Below are positions 30,527-38,701 of a DNA stretch of 64,000 nucleotides, piece by piece. Position 1 is the stretch's first letter; each line of letters begins with the position of its first letter. Position numbers and translations under genes: made by a program. The DNA comes from a virus. Under the pieces are notes generated by a model, which was not told the origin of the DNA, did not search any database, and saw nothing but the letters and a program-made list of their open reading frames with translations. The DNA lies in IMG/VR virus record IMGVR_UViG_3300027734_000045, positions 1 to 64,000 of that record, one strand, 5' to 3'.

Positions 30527-30976
30527 ATGAACGAAACGACAAAGAACAAAAAAGCAATGTACATGGAGTTCCAAACTGGAAACTTCATAGTTCAAATGCT
30601 AATCACACCAGAAGGTGAGAGACTGGGGAGCACAGTTCCATTAGTAATCTACCGTCGACGTGTGAGCAACGACTCACCAAAAAGCCAATGGAAGGGTTAT
30701 CCAGCAGTCACTAAAACGACTCTTGGACAAACGGTAGACACAAAGTCTGCGGCACTCAACATCGGAAAGATGAGAGTCGCTCACATCGATTCTCTGCTGA
30801 AGCAGCTTGAGACTCGTGGCTACAAACTAGTGAATCAGCCATTCGTGGTCGACTTCACTCAAGAAGACTTGGCGGATACTTGTGCACTCAAGACTCCGTA
30901 CAAGGTTTTGAACAGAGTGCTAAAAAGCAGAACTTACTTAGGTTTCGCAGAATTACCAAAAACTGTTGCAAAATAG
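30527..30976 (+). CDS. unknown protein, 149 residues
   Basis: MNETTKNKKAMYMEFQTGNF with beta-rich N-terminal half (FIVQMLITPEGERLGSTVPL) and a helical C-terminal half. The stop lies next to the -10 of the next promoter. Not recognised. Confidence 0.6.
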   Translation: MNETTKNKKAMYMEFQTGNFIVQMLITPEGERLGSTVPLVIYRRRVSNDSPKSQWKGYPAVTKTTLGQTVDTKSAALNIGKMRVAHIDSLLKQLETRGYKLVNQPFVVDFTQEDLADTCALKTPYKVLNRVLKSRTYLGFAELPKTVAK

Positions 30977-30984
30977 GTTATAAT
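30964..30984 (+). promoter_or_regulatory. shortened promoter copy (drives 31026)
   Basis: GTTGCAAAATAGGTTATAATAG: TATAAT 30979-30984 with GTTGCAAA only about 9 bases upstream. The long box spacing of the other copies is missing. Confidence 0.6.
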
Positions 30985-31025
30985 AGACCTAGGCAACAAA
31001 CAACGAAAAAACGACAAGGAGCATT

Positions 31026-32000
31026 ATGGAATATTTAGAGAAGCAATACAGTGGAATCACGGAAGCAATGTACGCAGTCGCAGGACAAGGCGTACACGCA
31101 GAGGCAACAGACTACATTCCAGCGAAGATGGTAATCGCTGCTGGTACAGTAGACGTCAAGGTCGCAAAGAAGAAGGTGGTTACAGTGACAGAGATAGCGT
31201 CACTCACAGGTTTAGTGAAGTATCCTAGACCAAACGGTGAAGACTACTTTGCTCGTCTTTGGGGTGGACACTCAGATGTCGAGGCAGTTCGCAAGTCAAG
31301 AGCGAAGAATCACTTCGTCTTGCTTTACGGAGCACCAGGCTGTGGAAAGACTGCTTTGGTTGAAGCTGCTTTTGGCGAAGAGCTCGAGACAATCATCGGA
31401 ACCGGTGACACCGAAGTTGGAGACTTCATCGGTGGATACGTTCAGACTCCAAGCGGAGGATTCGACTGGGTCGATGGTCCACTTGTTAGAGCTGCAGAGC
31501 AAGGTAAAGTTCTGCTAATCGACGAGATTGGTCTGATCGATCCAAAGGTGCTTTCGCTGGTGTACGGTCTGATGGATGGACGTGATGAATTAGTAGTCAC
31601 TGCGAATCCAGAGAGAGGCACAGTGAAGGCCAAGGACGGATTCTACGTGATTGCGGCCACTAACCCGAACGCACCAGGAGTGAACCTCTCTGAGGCTCTC
31701 TTGTCCCGATTCAGCATCCAGGCGGAGATGTCAACAGATTACTCGTTGGCAAAGAAGCTCGGTGCTCCACAGTTGATTGTGACTGCGGCAATGAATCTCG
31801 CGAAGAAGCAAGCGAGCCAAGAAGTGTCTTGGGCTCCGCAGATGCGCGAGCTTCTAAAGTTCAAGCAAATCAGCGAGGACTTTGGAACTACATGGGCAAT
31901 TTCGAATCTACTCGCTTGTGCTCCGTTTGAGGATCGTCCAGTCGTCGCAGACGTATTGACGAGAGTCTTCGGTGAAGAGTTCAAGCCAGCCAAAATCTAA
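31026..32000 (+). CDS. MoxR/CobS-like AAA+ ATPase
   Basis: 324 residues. Walker A GAPGCGKTAL (about 101-110), GTGDTEVGDFIGGYVQTPSG, Walker B VLLIDEIGLIDP (about 161-172), and sensor ATNPNAPGVNLSEALLSRFS. This is the MoxR/CobS branch. Such ATPases act with VWA-domain partners as chaperone-like complexes; the partner is encoded next, at 32215. The target in phage infection is unknown. Confidence 0.9.
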   Translation: MEYLEKQYSGITEAMYAVAGQGVHAEATDYIPAKMVIAAGTVDVKVAKKKVVTVTEIASLTGLVKYPRPNGEDYFARLWGGHSDVEAVRKSRAKNHFVLLYGAPGCGKTALVEAAFGEELETIIGTGDTEVGDFIGGYVQTPSGGFDWVDGPLVRAAEQGKVLLIDEIGLIDPKVLSLVYGLMDGRDELVVTANPERGTVKAKDGFYVIAATNPNAPGVNLSEALLSRFSIQAEMSTDYSLAKKLGAPQLIVTAAMNLAKKQASQEVSWAPQMRELLKFKQISEDFGTTWAISNLLACAPFEDRPVVADVLTRVFGEEFKPAKI

Positions 32001-32009
32001 CGCGTAAGC

Positions 32010-32077
32010 TTCGGGTCGTTTTTCTTCGTCGTTTCTCGACCCGAAATGACAGTCGGTTTTTTCGTTTCCCGACTGTC
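32010..32077 (+). terminator. two consecutive hairpins after the ATPase gene
   Basis: TTCGGGTCG/CGACCCGAA (32010-32045) and GACAGTCGG/CCGACTGTC (32048-32077), with T-rich loops. A further GGAGG/CCTCC pair follows. They separate the ATPase and VWA genes and may reduce read-through. Confidence 0.6.
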
Positions 32078-32135
32078 GGAGGGAGGGGACTGTGTCCATT
32101 CCGGTCTCCTCCTTCTCAAAACTTTATATAAAAAG

Positions 32136-32176
32136 TTTCCAAAAATGACAGATTCTAGAGTATTTCCTGTTATAAT
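32136..32176 (+). promoter_or_regulatory. promoter module copy (drives 32215)
   Basis: TTTCCAAAAATGACAG in place of the usual box, then TTCCTGTTATAATCG; TATAAT 32171-32176. Confidence 0.75.
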
Positions 32177-32214
32177 CGTATTAGGCAAGTAAGAGACAGA
32201 ACGAAGGAGAACAC

Positions 32215-34074
32215 ATGGCTCACTTGAAAGACGGAACAACAAAGGCACAGAACACGCCACCGCAGTGGTTGCCTGTAGGTGCAAACATCGGTCGAGTAGT
32301 AAATGACTGGGCGAACCGAGGAGACCTAGTTGTCTATCTTGGTCCAGGCGCTGGAGGACCTGCTCCAGCATGTTACACTCCATCTCTCGCTGAAATTGAA
32401 ATCAACACAGACGTAGCGTTCGGAGCTATCACAGACCCGAAGACAATCGGAGACCTATCTGTTCGCAAGAATCAGTACAAGTATCCAAAGGCGATTGGCG
32501 CTATCATGCACGAATCATTCCACGCACGCTTCACTCGCTGGGACTTGGTTGCGGCAGCTAAGGCTCTTCAACCTGATGAGCTTGCTGCTCTGCATTGGCT
32601 GGAAGAGACTCGAATCGAAAAGTTTGGACTTAGGTCTATGCCGAAGAATCGCGCGTTCCTTCGCAGTTGTGCTTTGGAAATCGTTATCGACGACATGCAC
32701 GAAGGAATCAAGTCAGCGAAGTCAGTCGAGGCGGTTGCGCAGATAGCAGCTTTAGTTCTCGCAAGAATCGACGCAGGAGTAATCGATCGCGTTGACGTGT
32801 ACGCACTGGCTCCGATGATTGAGTCGATGCTCGGTGAAGAGCTACTTGCAAGTCTTCGTGAAATCTGGTTGGAATTCCAGGAACACGATGAGCACGCGAA
32901 TCCACTTCCACTTTACGACTTAGCTCGCGAATGGGCGAAGCTCGTTAGAGAAGTAGCCGAAGAAGGAGAAGGCGAAGGCGAAGGCGAAGGCGAAGGCGAA
33001 GGCGAAGGTTCCGGTGAAGGCGATTGCGAAAAACCTGGCAGTGGCAAAGGTAAAGGCAAGGGTAAAGGCACAGGAGACTACGAAGTACTCGTGCAAGAAC
33101 TTGTAGATGCTCTCAGCGAAGCTGCCGAAGACGCAATCATCAACGCTCAATCAGAACTTGACGACCAGGAACTAAGTGACGACTACAAAGAAGAAGCAGA
33201 CATGCGAACTCGCTACAATCAAGAAGTTGCGAAGAACGCCGAAGTCGCTAAGAACGTTTTCTCAAGAGCCACTGGACCAGGCAGTGGACAGGCAACTTCA
33301 TCAAGTCTTATTGAATCTCGCGTGCCAACATCTAAAGAGAGAATTGCGGCAGTGCAGGTTGCCAACGCGTTGAAGAAGGCAAAATACCGTGATCGTTCAG
33401 AGACCACAGTGTCATCTGTGATTCCACCTGGACGTCTGCGTACTCGCACTCTGGTGCAGGGAACTGCGGCGAAGACTAAAAACCCGATGGCTTCTGTTGA
33501 GCCATGGCGTCAAACAAAGCGTAAGCACGTGGACGACCCAGAACTTAAAATCGGAGTGATGGTTGACATCTCTGGTTCTATGGGTGGAGCGATGCAGCCA
33601 ATGGCTTCTGCAGCTTGGATTCTTTCAGAGGCGACCAAGCGAGTTCAAGGAAAAGCAGCAATGGTCTACTACGGTAGCAGCGTCTTCCCGACTCTAAAGC
33701 CTGGACAAAACCTAGACAAGGTGAATGTCTACTCGGCTCCGGACGGAACTGAAGAGTTCGACACAGCGTTCAGAGTTCTTGACGGAGGTCTGAACTTGAC
33801 TGCTGGGACAGGAGCTCGTCTGCTCGTCGTAGTTTCCGATGGACACTACACTCCTGAGCAGACTAAGCTTGCGAAAGCTGCAGTGGCAAAGTGCGCGAGT
33901 GCCGGAGTTGGAGTTCTCTGGATTACGTTCCAGCGAGATGGTGGAGTAATCCAAAACTATCTGAATGGAAAGCCTGGAACAAAGTTAGTCCAAGTTCTTG
34001 ACAAGGACTTCACCAAAGCAGCGATGGAAATCGGTGCGGCAGCTGCGCAGGCATTGACTGCAGCAGGAAGATAA
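32215..34074 (+). CDS. VWA-domain protein, CobT-like partner of the MoxR ATPase
   Basis: 619 residues. The C-terminal VWA domain has the metal-ion site DISGSMGG (about 451-458) and LLVVVSDGHYTPEQ. The N-terminal region has IMHESFHARF, an HExxH-like motif that could be a protease site or chance. A Glu-Gly repeat and a Gly-Lys repeat form a flexible linker (about 250-285). The layout of N-terminal region, charged linker and C-terminal VWA is that of CobT and related proteins. Same order as ATPase-VWA pairs in bacteria. Confidence 0.88.
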   Translation: MAHLKDGTTKAQNTPPQWLPVGANIGRVVNDWANRGDLVVYLGPGAGGPAPACYTPSLAEIEINTDVAFGAITDPKTIGDLSVRKNQYKYPKAIGAIMHESFHARFTRWDLVAAAKALQPDELAALHWLEETRIEKFGLRSMPKNRAFLRSCALEIVIDDMHEGIKSAKSVEAVAQIAALVLARIDAGVIDRVDVYALAPMIESMLGEELLASLREIWLEFQEHDEHANPLPLYDLAREWAKLVREVAEEGEGEGEGEGEGEGEGSGEGDCEKPGSGKGKGKGKGTGDYEVLVQELVDALSEAAEDAIINAQSELDDQELSDDYKEEADMRTRYNQEVAKNAEVAKNVFSRATGPGSGQATSSSLIESRVPTSKERIAAVQVANALKKAKYRDRSETTVSSVIPPGRLRTRTLVQGTAAKTKNPMASVEPWRQTKRKHVDDPELKIGVMVDISGSMGGAMQPMASAAWILSEATKRVQGKAAMVYYGSSVFPTLKPGQNLDKVNVYSAPDGTEEFDTAFRVLDGGLNLTAGTGARLLVVVSDGHYTPEQTKLAKAAVAKCASAGVGVLWITFQRDGGVIQNYLNGKPGTKLVQVLDKDFTKAAMEIGAAAAQALTAAGR

Positions 34075-34085
34075 GAGGAGAGCAA

Positions 34086-34226
34086 ATGAAAGAGTCAAAA
34101 AAGTATACGCTGGTTGAGTACCTACTTGACGGCAACAAGGTTGTCTCTGCGATTCATTACCGAGACTTTTGGCAGTTCATGCGTGAGCATCCAGAAGCTG
34201 TGATAGTGAAATCTACCGGCAAATAG
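34086..34226 (+). CDS. small protein, 46 residues
   Basis: MKESKKYTLVEYLLDGNKVV, then SAIHYRDFWQFMREHPEAVI. AGAGGAGAGCAA ribosome site, 11 bases after the VWA gene stop, same transcript. Unknown. Confidence 0.55.
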   Translation: MKESKKYTLVEYLLDGNKVVSAIHYRDFWQFMREHPEAVIVKSTGK

Positions 34227-34350
34227 ATTTTGGTCCTGGGCAACCTACTCCTTCAGGTTGTCCAGGCCAAAGCTCTCAGAGGTCCAATGAGACCACGAGA
34301 CACGGAGACCATAGTAGTTGCCATCCGGCTAGTTCAAGGGTCTCACGGAG
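34227..34350 (+). ncRNA. structured non-coding stretch between 34226 and the promoter at 34373
   Basis: TTTGG-t-CCTGGgCAACCT pairs with AGGTTGtCCAGGCCAAA (34227-34272), a 15+ bp stem. A second helix TGAGACC/GGGTCTCA encloses about 50 bases further on. No ORF with a ribosome site. Could be a terminator plus leader or a small RNA. Confidence 0.45.
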
Positions 34351-34372
34351 GCTCAAAAAATCTTAAAAAATC

Positions 34373-34414
34373 TTTGCAGAATGGGAATAAAAGCGGAGCA
34401 AAACCTGTTATTAT
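34373..34414 (+). promoter_or_regulatory. promoter module copy, GGGAAT type (drives 34448)
   Basis: TTTGCAGAATGGGAATAAAA, then AACCTGTTATTATAG; TATTAT 34409-34414. Confidence 0.78.
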
Positions 34415-34447
34415 AGATAGGTAGCAACTAAACGAAGGTAGAAAAAC

Positions 34448-34630
34448 ATGGACAAACAAAAAGTCAATGGGGTCTGGGAAATCAGAACGAAGAACGACGA
34501 CAAGATGATTCTCAGATTCAGAGCGTATAAGCAGAGAGACATCAACCTCCAACTCAAGAAGGCGGAGATTGGATTGAAGATTCCAGCCGACAACTTGGTT
34601 GCGGTATTCATAGCCGAATGGCTAGATTAG
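34448..34630 (+). CDS. unknown protein, 60 residues
   Basis: MDKQKVNGVWEIRTKNDDKM then ILRFRAYKQRDINLQLKKAE. Basic N-terminal half. Ribosome site GAAGG. Overlaps the next frame by 13 bases. Unknown. Confidence 0.55.
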   Translation: MDKQKVNGVWEIRTKNDDKMILRFRAYKQRDINLQLKKAEIGLKIPADNLVAVFIAEWLD

Positions 34631-34806
34631 TGAGAAGGCGCGAAGACAGAGTGCTGGTTCTGTTGGCCAAGGATTCTGACAGTCTAGAGGGACGCAAGGG
34701 AGTCTTAGAGCTGGTGTCCTGTAGACGCGGTAAGCACTGTGAGATTCACGGACAAAAGCGTTTACAAAAAAGTTATAAAAAGTTTCGCAAATGTGCAGCA
34801 AAGTAG
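34618..34806 (+). CDS. doubtful basic ORF, 62 residues
   Basis: MARLVRRREDRVLVLLAKDS, basic, two cysteines. It runs into the promoter box at 34783, and its last codons are part of the conserved module, so the C-terminal end is questionable. Overlap with the upstream gene is the only support. Confidence 0.28.
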   Translation: MARLVRRREDRVLVLLAKDSDSLEGRKGVLELVSCRRGKHCEIHGQKRLQKSYKKFRKCAAK

Positions 34807-34824
34807 AGCGAAACCTGTTATAAT
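34783..34824 (+). promoter_or_regulatory. promoter module copy (drives 34876)
   Basis: TTTCGCAAATGTGCAGC and AACCTGTTATAATCG; TATAAT 34819-34824. Confidence 0.78.
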
Positions 34825-34875
34825 CGAATAGTAGCAAAAACCAAATACAAATGACAAACGACAAAAGGAGTCAAC

Positions 34876-35112
34876 ATGGCAACTGTAAAAAGCCTAATCG
34901 AACAACTTCAAGAAATTGAAGACCAGAACCAACCAATCATCTTTCAGTACTACATCGCTGAACACTTCATCGACCCGGAGACAAACGACAACCTGGAGCC
35001 AAAGCGCTTTGAAATAGTTGCGGAAAACGTCGAAAGAATCGATGGACTTTGGGAAGACATCTACGAAGAAATTGCAACCAACGTAATGGCATTGGAGAGC
35101 GACAATGAGTAA
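34876..35112 (+). CDS. acidic protein, 78 residues
   Basis: MATVKSLIEQLQEIEDQNQP, very acidic, no cysteines. 8-base overlap with the next start. AAAAGGAG ribosome site. Unknown. Confidence 0.6.
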   Translation: MATVKSLIEQLQEIEDQNQPIIFQYYIAEHFIDPETNDNLEPKRFEIVAENVERIDGLWEDIYEEIATNVMALESDNE

Positions 35113-35326
35113 TCAAACCACAATCGAAATCACAACTCAACGCTGCATGTTTTGCGGAGACAACTCCGTGATGACAGTTGATGCGGCAAGTTACGTGGCA
35201 TGGAAAGATGGAGCATTGATTCAGGATGCTTTTCCAGAGTTCGACGCAGCAACAAGAGAAGTAATCAAAACTGGAACTCACGGCAAATGCTGGGAGCAAA
35301 TGTTCGGTATTCCGGACACACTGTAG
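35105..35326 (+). CDS. small zinc-binding protein common in actinophages, 73 residues
   Basis: RCMFCGDNSVMTVDAASYVA...AFPEFDAATREVIKTGTHGKCWEQMFG. One CxxC and a final GxCWE motif; this pattern of a zinc knuckle plus AFP.....RE..ITG.H..CW is recurrent in actinobacteria and phages. Role unknown. Confidence 0.7.
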   Translation: MSNQTTIEITTQRCMFCGDNSVMTVDAASYVAWKDGALIQDAFPEFDAATREVIKTGTHGKCWEQMFGIPDTL

Positions 35327-35339
35327 AGACGGAGAAACT

Positions 35340-35726
35340 ATGAAAGAAAAAATCCTAGTTGAAGGCACAGAAACAAACGCAGCTGCTTATCCAAACGCAC
35401 TAAATGGTCCTTGGACAGCATCTATTCACCAGATACTTCACAACGACGACAGACTCTGGTACGTCATCGAGTACACGAGTCCAAACTACGGTGAAGGCAA
35501 ATACTCTTGCACTTATAAAGGCGGAGCGACCCTCGAGTTGATGAAGCAAGCTCTTGCCGACCAGATTACCAAGGTCTCAGAATCTGATGTCACGGAAGAC
35601 ACTCCACGCTTTGGTTCGTGCACCTACTGCGACCGCAAAGCGACTCCTGCTGGATACCAACTAAGTTCTCTACTCCCTTGGGCTATTGAGGACGACAACT
35701 ACGATGGTTGCCGAGGTTGGGACTAA
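35340..35726 (+). CDS. unknown protein, 128 residues
   Basis: Beta-rich N-terminus (ASIHQILHNDDRLWYVIEYT), a single helix, and a CTYCDRKATP knuckle near the C-terminus. Same operon as the two preceding genes. Not recognised. Confidence 0.6.
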   Translation: MKEKILVEGTETNAAAYPNALNGPWTASIHQILHNDDRLWYVIEYTSPNYGEGKYSCTYKGGATLELMKQALADQITKVSESDVTEDTPRFGSCTYCDRKATPAGYQLSSLLPWAIEDDNYDGCRGWD

Positions 35727-35742
35727 AAATAGTCGAAAAATC

Positions 35743-35783
35743 TTTGCTCAAATGCAGCTTTTGCTCTAAATACCTGTTATAAT
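35743..35783 (+). promoter_or_regulatory. promoter module copy (drives 35814)
   Basis: TTTGCTCAAATGCAGC and TACCTGTTATAATCG; TATAAT 35778-35783. Confidence 0.78.
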
Positions 35784-35813
35784 CGTATTAGACAAAAAGA
35801 CGGAGGATTCAAA

Positions 35814-35975
35814 ATGGCAAATACACACGCACATTCAATCGAAAACAAAAGCTACATCAAGGCGATGCGCGAGATTCGCAGAAGCAACGCGGCAGGATTA
35901 CACGCCGACAAGCGAACACGGAGAGCACGCACTCGTTCAGCATCACTAACCCGCGCAATGCGCGATTACAACTAG
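35814..35975 (+). CDS. small arginine-rich protein, 53 residues
   Basis: MANTHAHSIENKSYIKAMRE..., then KRTRRARTRSASLTRAMRDYN. Strongly basic, possible DNA or RNA binding. CGGAGGATTC ribosome site. Eight bases before the next ATG. Confidence 0.6.
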   Translation: MANTHAHSIENKSYIKAMREIRRSNAAGLHADKRTRRARTRSASLTRAMRDYN

Positions 35976-35983
35976 GAGAAAAA

Positions 35984-36361
35984 ATGACAGAAAACGAAAA
36001 CACAAACGAACTGGTCTCGCTAGAACGCGAGCTAACCGAGACTGAGGCAAGAAGCCTAAGTCGTGAGCAGGTGGCAACTCGAAAGAAGCTGAAGTGGGAA
36101 AACTATCCTGCTGTCCACGGACACATCGTAAAGCACATCACCGAGCTCGAGCACTCTCCTGTAGAGTACTACGAGTGGTTTTGGACAAAGGCACCAGAGT
36201 GTCCTAGTTGCGGTGGATTCATTCCAAACAATGAGAACCCTGGGGCTTACATGGGAGCAATCTCACGGAAAGATAACAAGACCGAAATCTGTTCTGCTTG
36301 CGGAACGATCGAGGCAATAGCAGACTTTTACGAAAGTCAGAAGGCAGGTAGCAATGAGTAG
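35984..36361 (+). CDS. zinc-ribbon protein, 125 residues
   Basis: APECPSCGGFIPNN and TEICSACGTIEAI form a four-cysteine zinc ribbon. Helical N-terminus with acidic residues (LERELTETEARSLSREQVAT). The C-terminal IEAIADFYESQKAG resembles ribbons fused to small regulatory helices. Overlaps the next gene by 8 bases. Confidence 0.65.
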   Translation: MTENENTNELVSLERELTETEARSLSREQVATRKKLKWENYPAVHGHIVKHITELEHSPVEYYEWFWTKAPECPSCGGFIPNNENPGAYMGAISRKDNKTEICSACGTIEAIADFYESQKAGSNE

Positions 36362-36725
36362 CGAAATCAAAGAAGAAATGACTCTTGACGCATTGATGAG
36401 CAAAGTTCTGGAGATTCTTCCGGATGCGATTCTCTCTGAAGAATCTGGAGAAATCGTGATTGCCACTGGGTTGCGGGAAAACTCTCCCGGTGACGTGCTG
36501 ACTCCAGCAGATGTCATCGATGGAGATACGGTATCCTCAACTCACTACTTCACAGACGATGGAACCTACGGCTCCGTCGATGGGATGGAAATCATGGACA
36601 CCTCGGCTTGGACTTCAGAGGACTGGGAACGAATCGAGGAAGCCGGAGACTCTGCTCGCCTCGCTGAGGCAAGAGTAATCTCAAGTCTCAGAAAAAAGCA
36701 AAACGAAAAAGAAGGCGGTAACTAA
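36354..36725 (+). CDS. unknown protein, 123 residues
   Basis: MSSEIKEEMTLDALMSKVLE; a beta-strand-rich middle (TVSSTHYFTDDGTYGSVDGM). Acidic. One-base overlap with the next start (TAATG). Unknown. Confidence 0.6.
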   Translation: MSSEIKEEMTLDALMSKVLEILPDAILSEESGEIVIATGLRENSPGDVLTPADVIDGDTVSSTHYFTDDGTYGSVDGMEIMDTSAWTSEDWERIEEAGDSARLAEARVISSLRKKQNEKEGGN

Positions 36726-36919
36726 TGTTCGATTACGATTCATGGAAAACCAGTGGGTACGGAGACGATGAAGTTGCAATGACTGTCTCCTTTGAGTGCG
36801 ACAAGTGCGAGCATCAAAACGATGACATGGAAGCTGTCGGCTCACGTCGAAGTGACGAAGTCTACGTTGAATGTGAAGAATGCGGTAAAGAAAACTGCGT
36901 TAGCGTCGGTGGAGACTAG
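36725..36919 (+). CDS. zinc-ribbon protein, 64 residues
   Basis: SFECDKCEHQNDDMEAVGSR and VECEECGKENCVSVGG give a four-cysteine ribbon. Very acidic. TAATG coupling with the gene before. Confidence 0.65.
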   Translation: MFDYDSWKTSGYGDDEVAMTVSFECDKCEHQNDDMEAVGSRRSDEVYVECEECGKENCVSVGGD

Positions 36920-36941
36920 TTACAAAAAAGTTATAAAAAAC

Positions 36942-36982
36942 TTTGCAAATGTGCAGCTTTTTGCTCCAGTTCCTGTTATAAT
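36942..36982 (+). promoter_or_regulatory. promoter module copy (drives 37023)
   Basis: TTTGCAAATGTGCAGC, then TTCCTGTTATAATCG; TATAAT 36977-36982. Confidence 0.8.
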
Positions 36983-37022
36983 CGAACTAGAAACAAAAAG
37001 ACAAACGACAAAAGGAGCTCAA

Positions 37023-37328
37023 ATGACCGAATTCGCGGAATGGCTAGAAAAGTCAAAGGTAGTAGCTGAAGCACGCAAAACCGAAATCTGGAGTACGGAG
37101 AACGGAGAACTTGTATGCGTAGACAGTAGCTGCATGGGAAACAGGATGTACACTGAAGTCACTTCAAGTAAGCGTAAGAAGACTACTCAAGATGGTGGAT
37201 ACTTACTTGACGCTCGCGAAATCGAGTACATGAGAAACTTCTTAATCAATGAAATCGGAGAAAAATCTCCAACCTGCACTTGCGGCAGGGTAGAAATCAA
37301 AGTCGCTGAAGCAATAAGCGTCAGCTAA
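37023..37328 (+). CDS. unknown protein, 101 residues
   Basis: Start after AAAGGAGCTCAA. MTEFAEWLEKSKVVAEARKT, then a CVDSSCMGN pair and a CTCGRVEIKV end. Probable metal site from four cysteines. Longer frames upstream cross the promoter and are not used. Confidence 0.6.
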   Translation: MTEFAEWLEKSKVVAEARKTEIWSTENGELVCVDSSCMGNRMYTEVTSSKRKKTTQDGGYLLDAREIEYMRNFLINEIGEKSPTCTCGRVEIKVAEAISVS

Positions 37329-37344
37329 ACAGAAAGAAGCAAAG

Positions 37345-37530
37345 ATGAAAATCTACTCACTAAAAATCACACCTGCTAACGCAGACCACGCTTCACCTAT
37401 TTACGAAGTTCATTCTTGGGAAAAGGTAGAAGAAATCATCAAATCGACAAAAGAACTCTACAACGGAGAATTCACTTTTGAAGTCTTCGGTAGAGTAGAA
37501 GCTCGAGTAGCGGAAACGGAGACACTATGA
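37345..37530 (+). CDS. unknown protein, 61 residues
   Basis: MKIYSLKITPANADHASPIY, EVHSWEKVEEIIKSTKELYN. Small alpha/beta protein. ATGA overlap with the next gene. Confidence 0.55.
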   Translation: MKIYSLKITPANADHASPIYEVHSWEKVEEIIKSTKELYNGEFTFEVFGRVEARVAETETL

Positions 37531-37748
37531 GTATGAAAATATACTGGGACGAAATGTCTGAAGCAGAAATGAAAAAGTCTGGTGCCGAATACCACGCTTG
37601 CAACAACAAAGCCTGCGGACACACACCACTCATCTGGCAGCAAGCCGTTGGAGACGCAGTCTGCGAAGGTTGCGGTAAATGGCAAAATGAAGAAGAAGAA
37701 GAAGAAGAAGAAGAAGAAGAAGAAGAAGAAAGCGAGAAAAGCGAATGA
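37527..37748 (+). CDS. zinc-ribbon-like protein with poly-glutamate tail
   Basis: 73 residues. HACNNKACGHTPL and AVCEGCGKWQN form a zinc ribbon. A run of about 14 glutamates, encoded by a GAA microsatellite (about 37688-37729), follows. Overlaps both neighbours by 4 bases. Confidence 0.65.
   Translation: MSMKIYWDEMSEAEMKKSGAEYHACNNKACGHTPLIWQQAVGDAVCEGCGKWQNEEEEEEEEEEEEEESEKSE
37688..37729 (+). repeat. (GAA)n microsatellite within coding sequence
   Basis: About 14 consecutive GAA codons. It keeps the reading frame because the unit is 3 bases, so slippage would change only the length of the acidic tail. Confidence 0.9.
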
Positions 37749-38050
37749 GTGAAAACCAACCAACGCAAGAAGAAATCCTATTCAATCTAACGCAGGCTCT
37801 GCAGAACGCCAACGCACTGCTTGGACAACTAGAGCAAACTGACTTGGTGAAACTTCACCGCAGACGAATCGGCAAACTTTGGTCTTTCTATCTGAAGAAG
37901 CGAGTCGCTGCAGCGCAAAAAATAACCTGGGGCGAATGGCTTTCTGACGAGGCGAACATGGCCAAGTTTAAGGCTTGGTTATTTAATGACGAAGTCGACG
38001 AAGAACTTATCTCTCTTAGCAACGGAGAAGAAGGCGAGAAAAACCAATGA
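37745..38050 (+). CDS. unknown helical protein, 101 residues
   Basis: LFNLTQALQNANALLGQLEQ and KLHRRRIGKLWSFYLKKRVA suggest a helical basic/amphipathic protein, ending with an acidic part. ATGA overlap upstream and downstream. Unknown. Confidence 0.6.
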   Translation: MSENQPTQEEILFNLTQALQNANALLGQLEQTDLVKLHRRRIGKLWSFYLKKRVAAAQKITWGEWLSDEANMAKFKAWLFNDEVDEELISLSNGEEGEKNQ

Positions 38051-38292
38051 GAACTATCGGTCGTTTCTTGATTGCGGTAGTCACCGCACCAATCGTACTA
38101 ATCGCCTACGGACTTCTCTGGGTTCTTTTGATAGGACTCGGAGCAGAGGATAACGGAATGTTCTATTCGAACCTTCCATTCATTGCAGCCGGCTGGATTA
38201 CAACGCTAACTGCGTTCCCGTGGCTGATGAGATTAACGGATTCCATCGACAGATGGATGGAAAACCAAGCACGAACACCATACAAAAAATAA
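38047..38292 (+). CDS. two-span membrane protein, 81 residues
   Basis: FLIAVVTAPIVLIAYGLLWV and LPFIAAGWITTLTAFPWLMR are transmembrane segments; basic C-terminus (RTPYKK). Overlaps the upstream gene by 4 bases. Role unknown. Confidence 0.6.
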   Translation: MRTIGRFLIAVVTAPIVLIAYGLLWVLLIGLGAEDNGMFYSNLPFIAAGWITTLTAFPWLMRLTDSIDRWMENQARTPYKK

Positions 38293-38304
38293 GGAGAGAC
38301 AAAA

Positions 38305-38625
38305 ATGTCTGAAAAAACCAAAGCAGCACCAAAAACCCGTTTAGAGTCGCTTCCGCGCCTTCCAGAAGGCGTGCAGTTGCCGGAAGGGTATGTACCTGCC
38401 TACTACCGTAAACGCGCCAGTCTCGCGGTCCTAAGGGCCTTAGACGGCAGCGGATACAAGGTTCTTGAGGTACAAACCGGAATCATTCACGACGCAAAAA
38501 CCACAAGAGAGACATCTCGCTTGATGGCACAAATTGGCCGCGACATTAGAGCGGTAAGAGAAGCATCTAAGCCCGCGAAGGTGACAGTTTCAACTGAAAC
38601 CCTGGTAGAATCAAAGGAAGCCTAA
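38305..38625 (+). CDS. unknown basic protein, 106 residues
   Basis: LPEGVQLPEGYVPAYYRKRA then SLAVLRALDGSGYKVLEV and two helices. Ribosome site AAGGAG. Ends before a gap (38626-38701) with a stem CGACC/GGTCG around the next ribosome site. Unknown. Confidence 0.6.
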   Translation: MSEKTKAAPKTRLESLPRLPEGVQLPEGYVPAYYRKRASLAVLRALDGSGYKVLEVQTGIIHDAKTTRETSRLMAQIGRDIRAVREASKPAKVTVSTETLVESKEA

Positions 38626-38701
38626 ACTTTAGGTCCAGGAGATAACCAAAACCCCTGAACACAATACGACCGAGTACTAACTCACGGAAAGGTAGGTCGG
38701 A

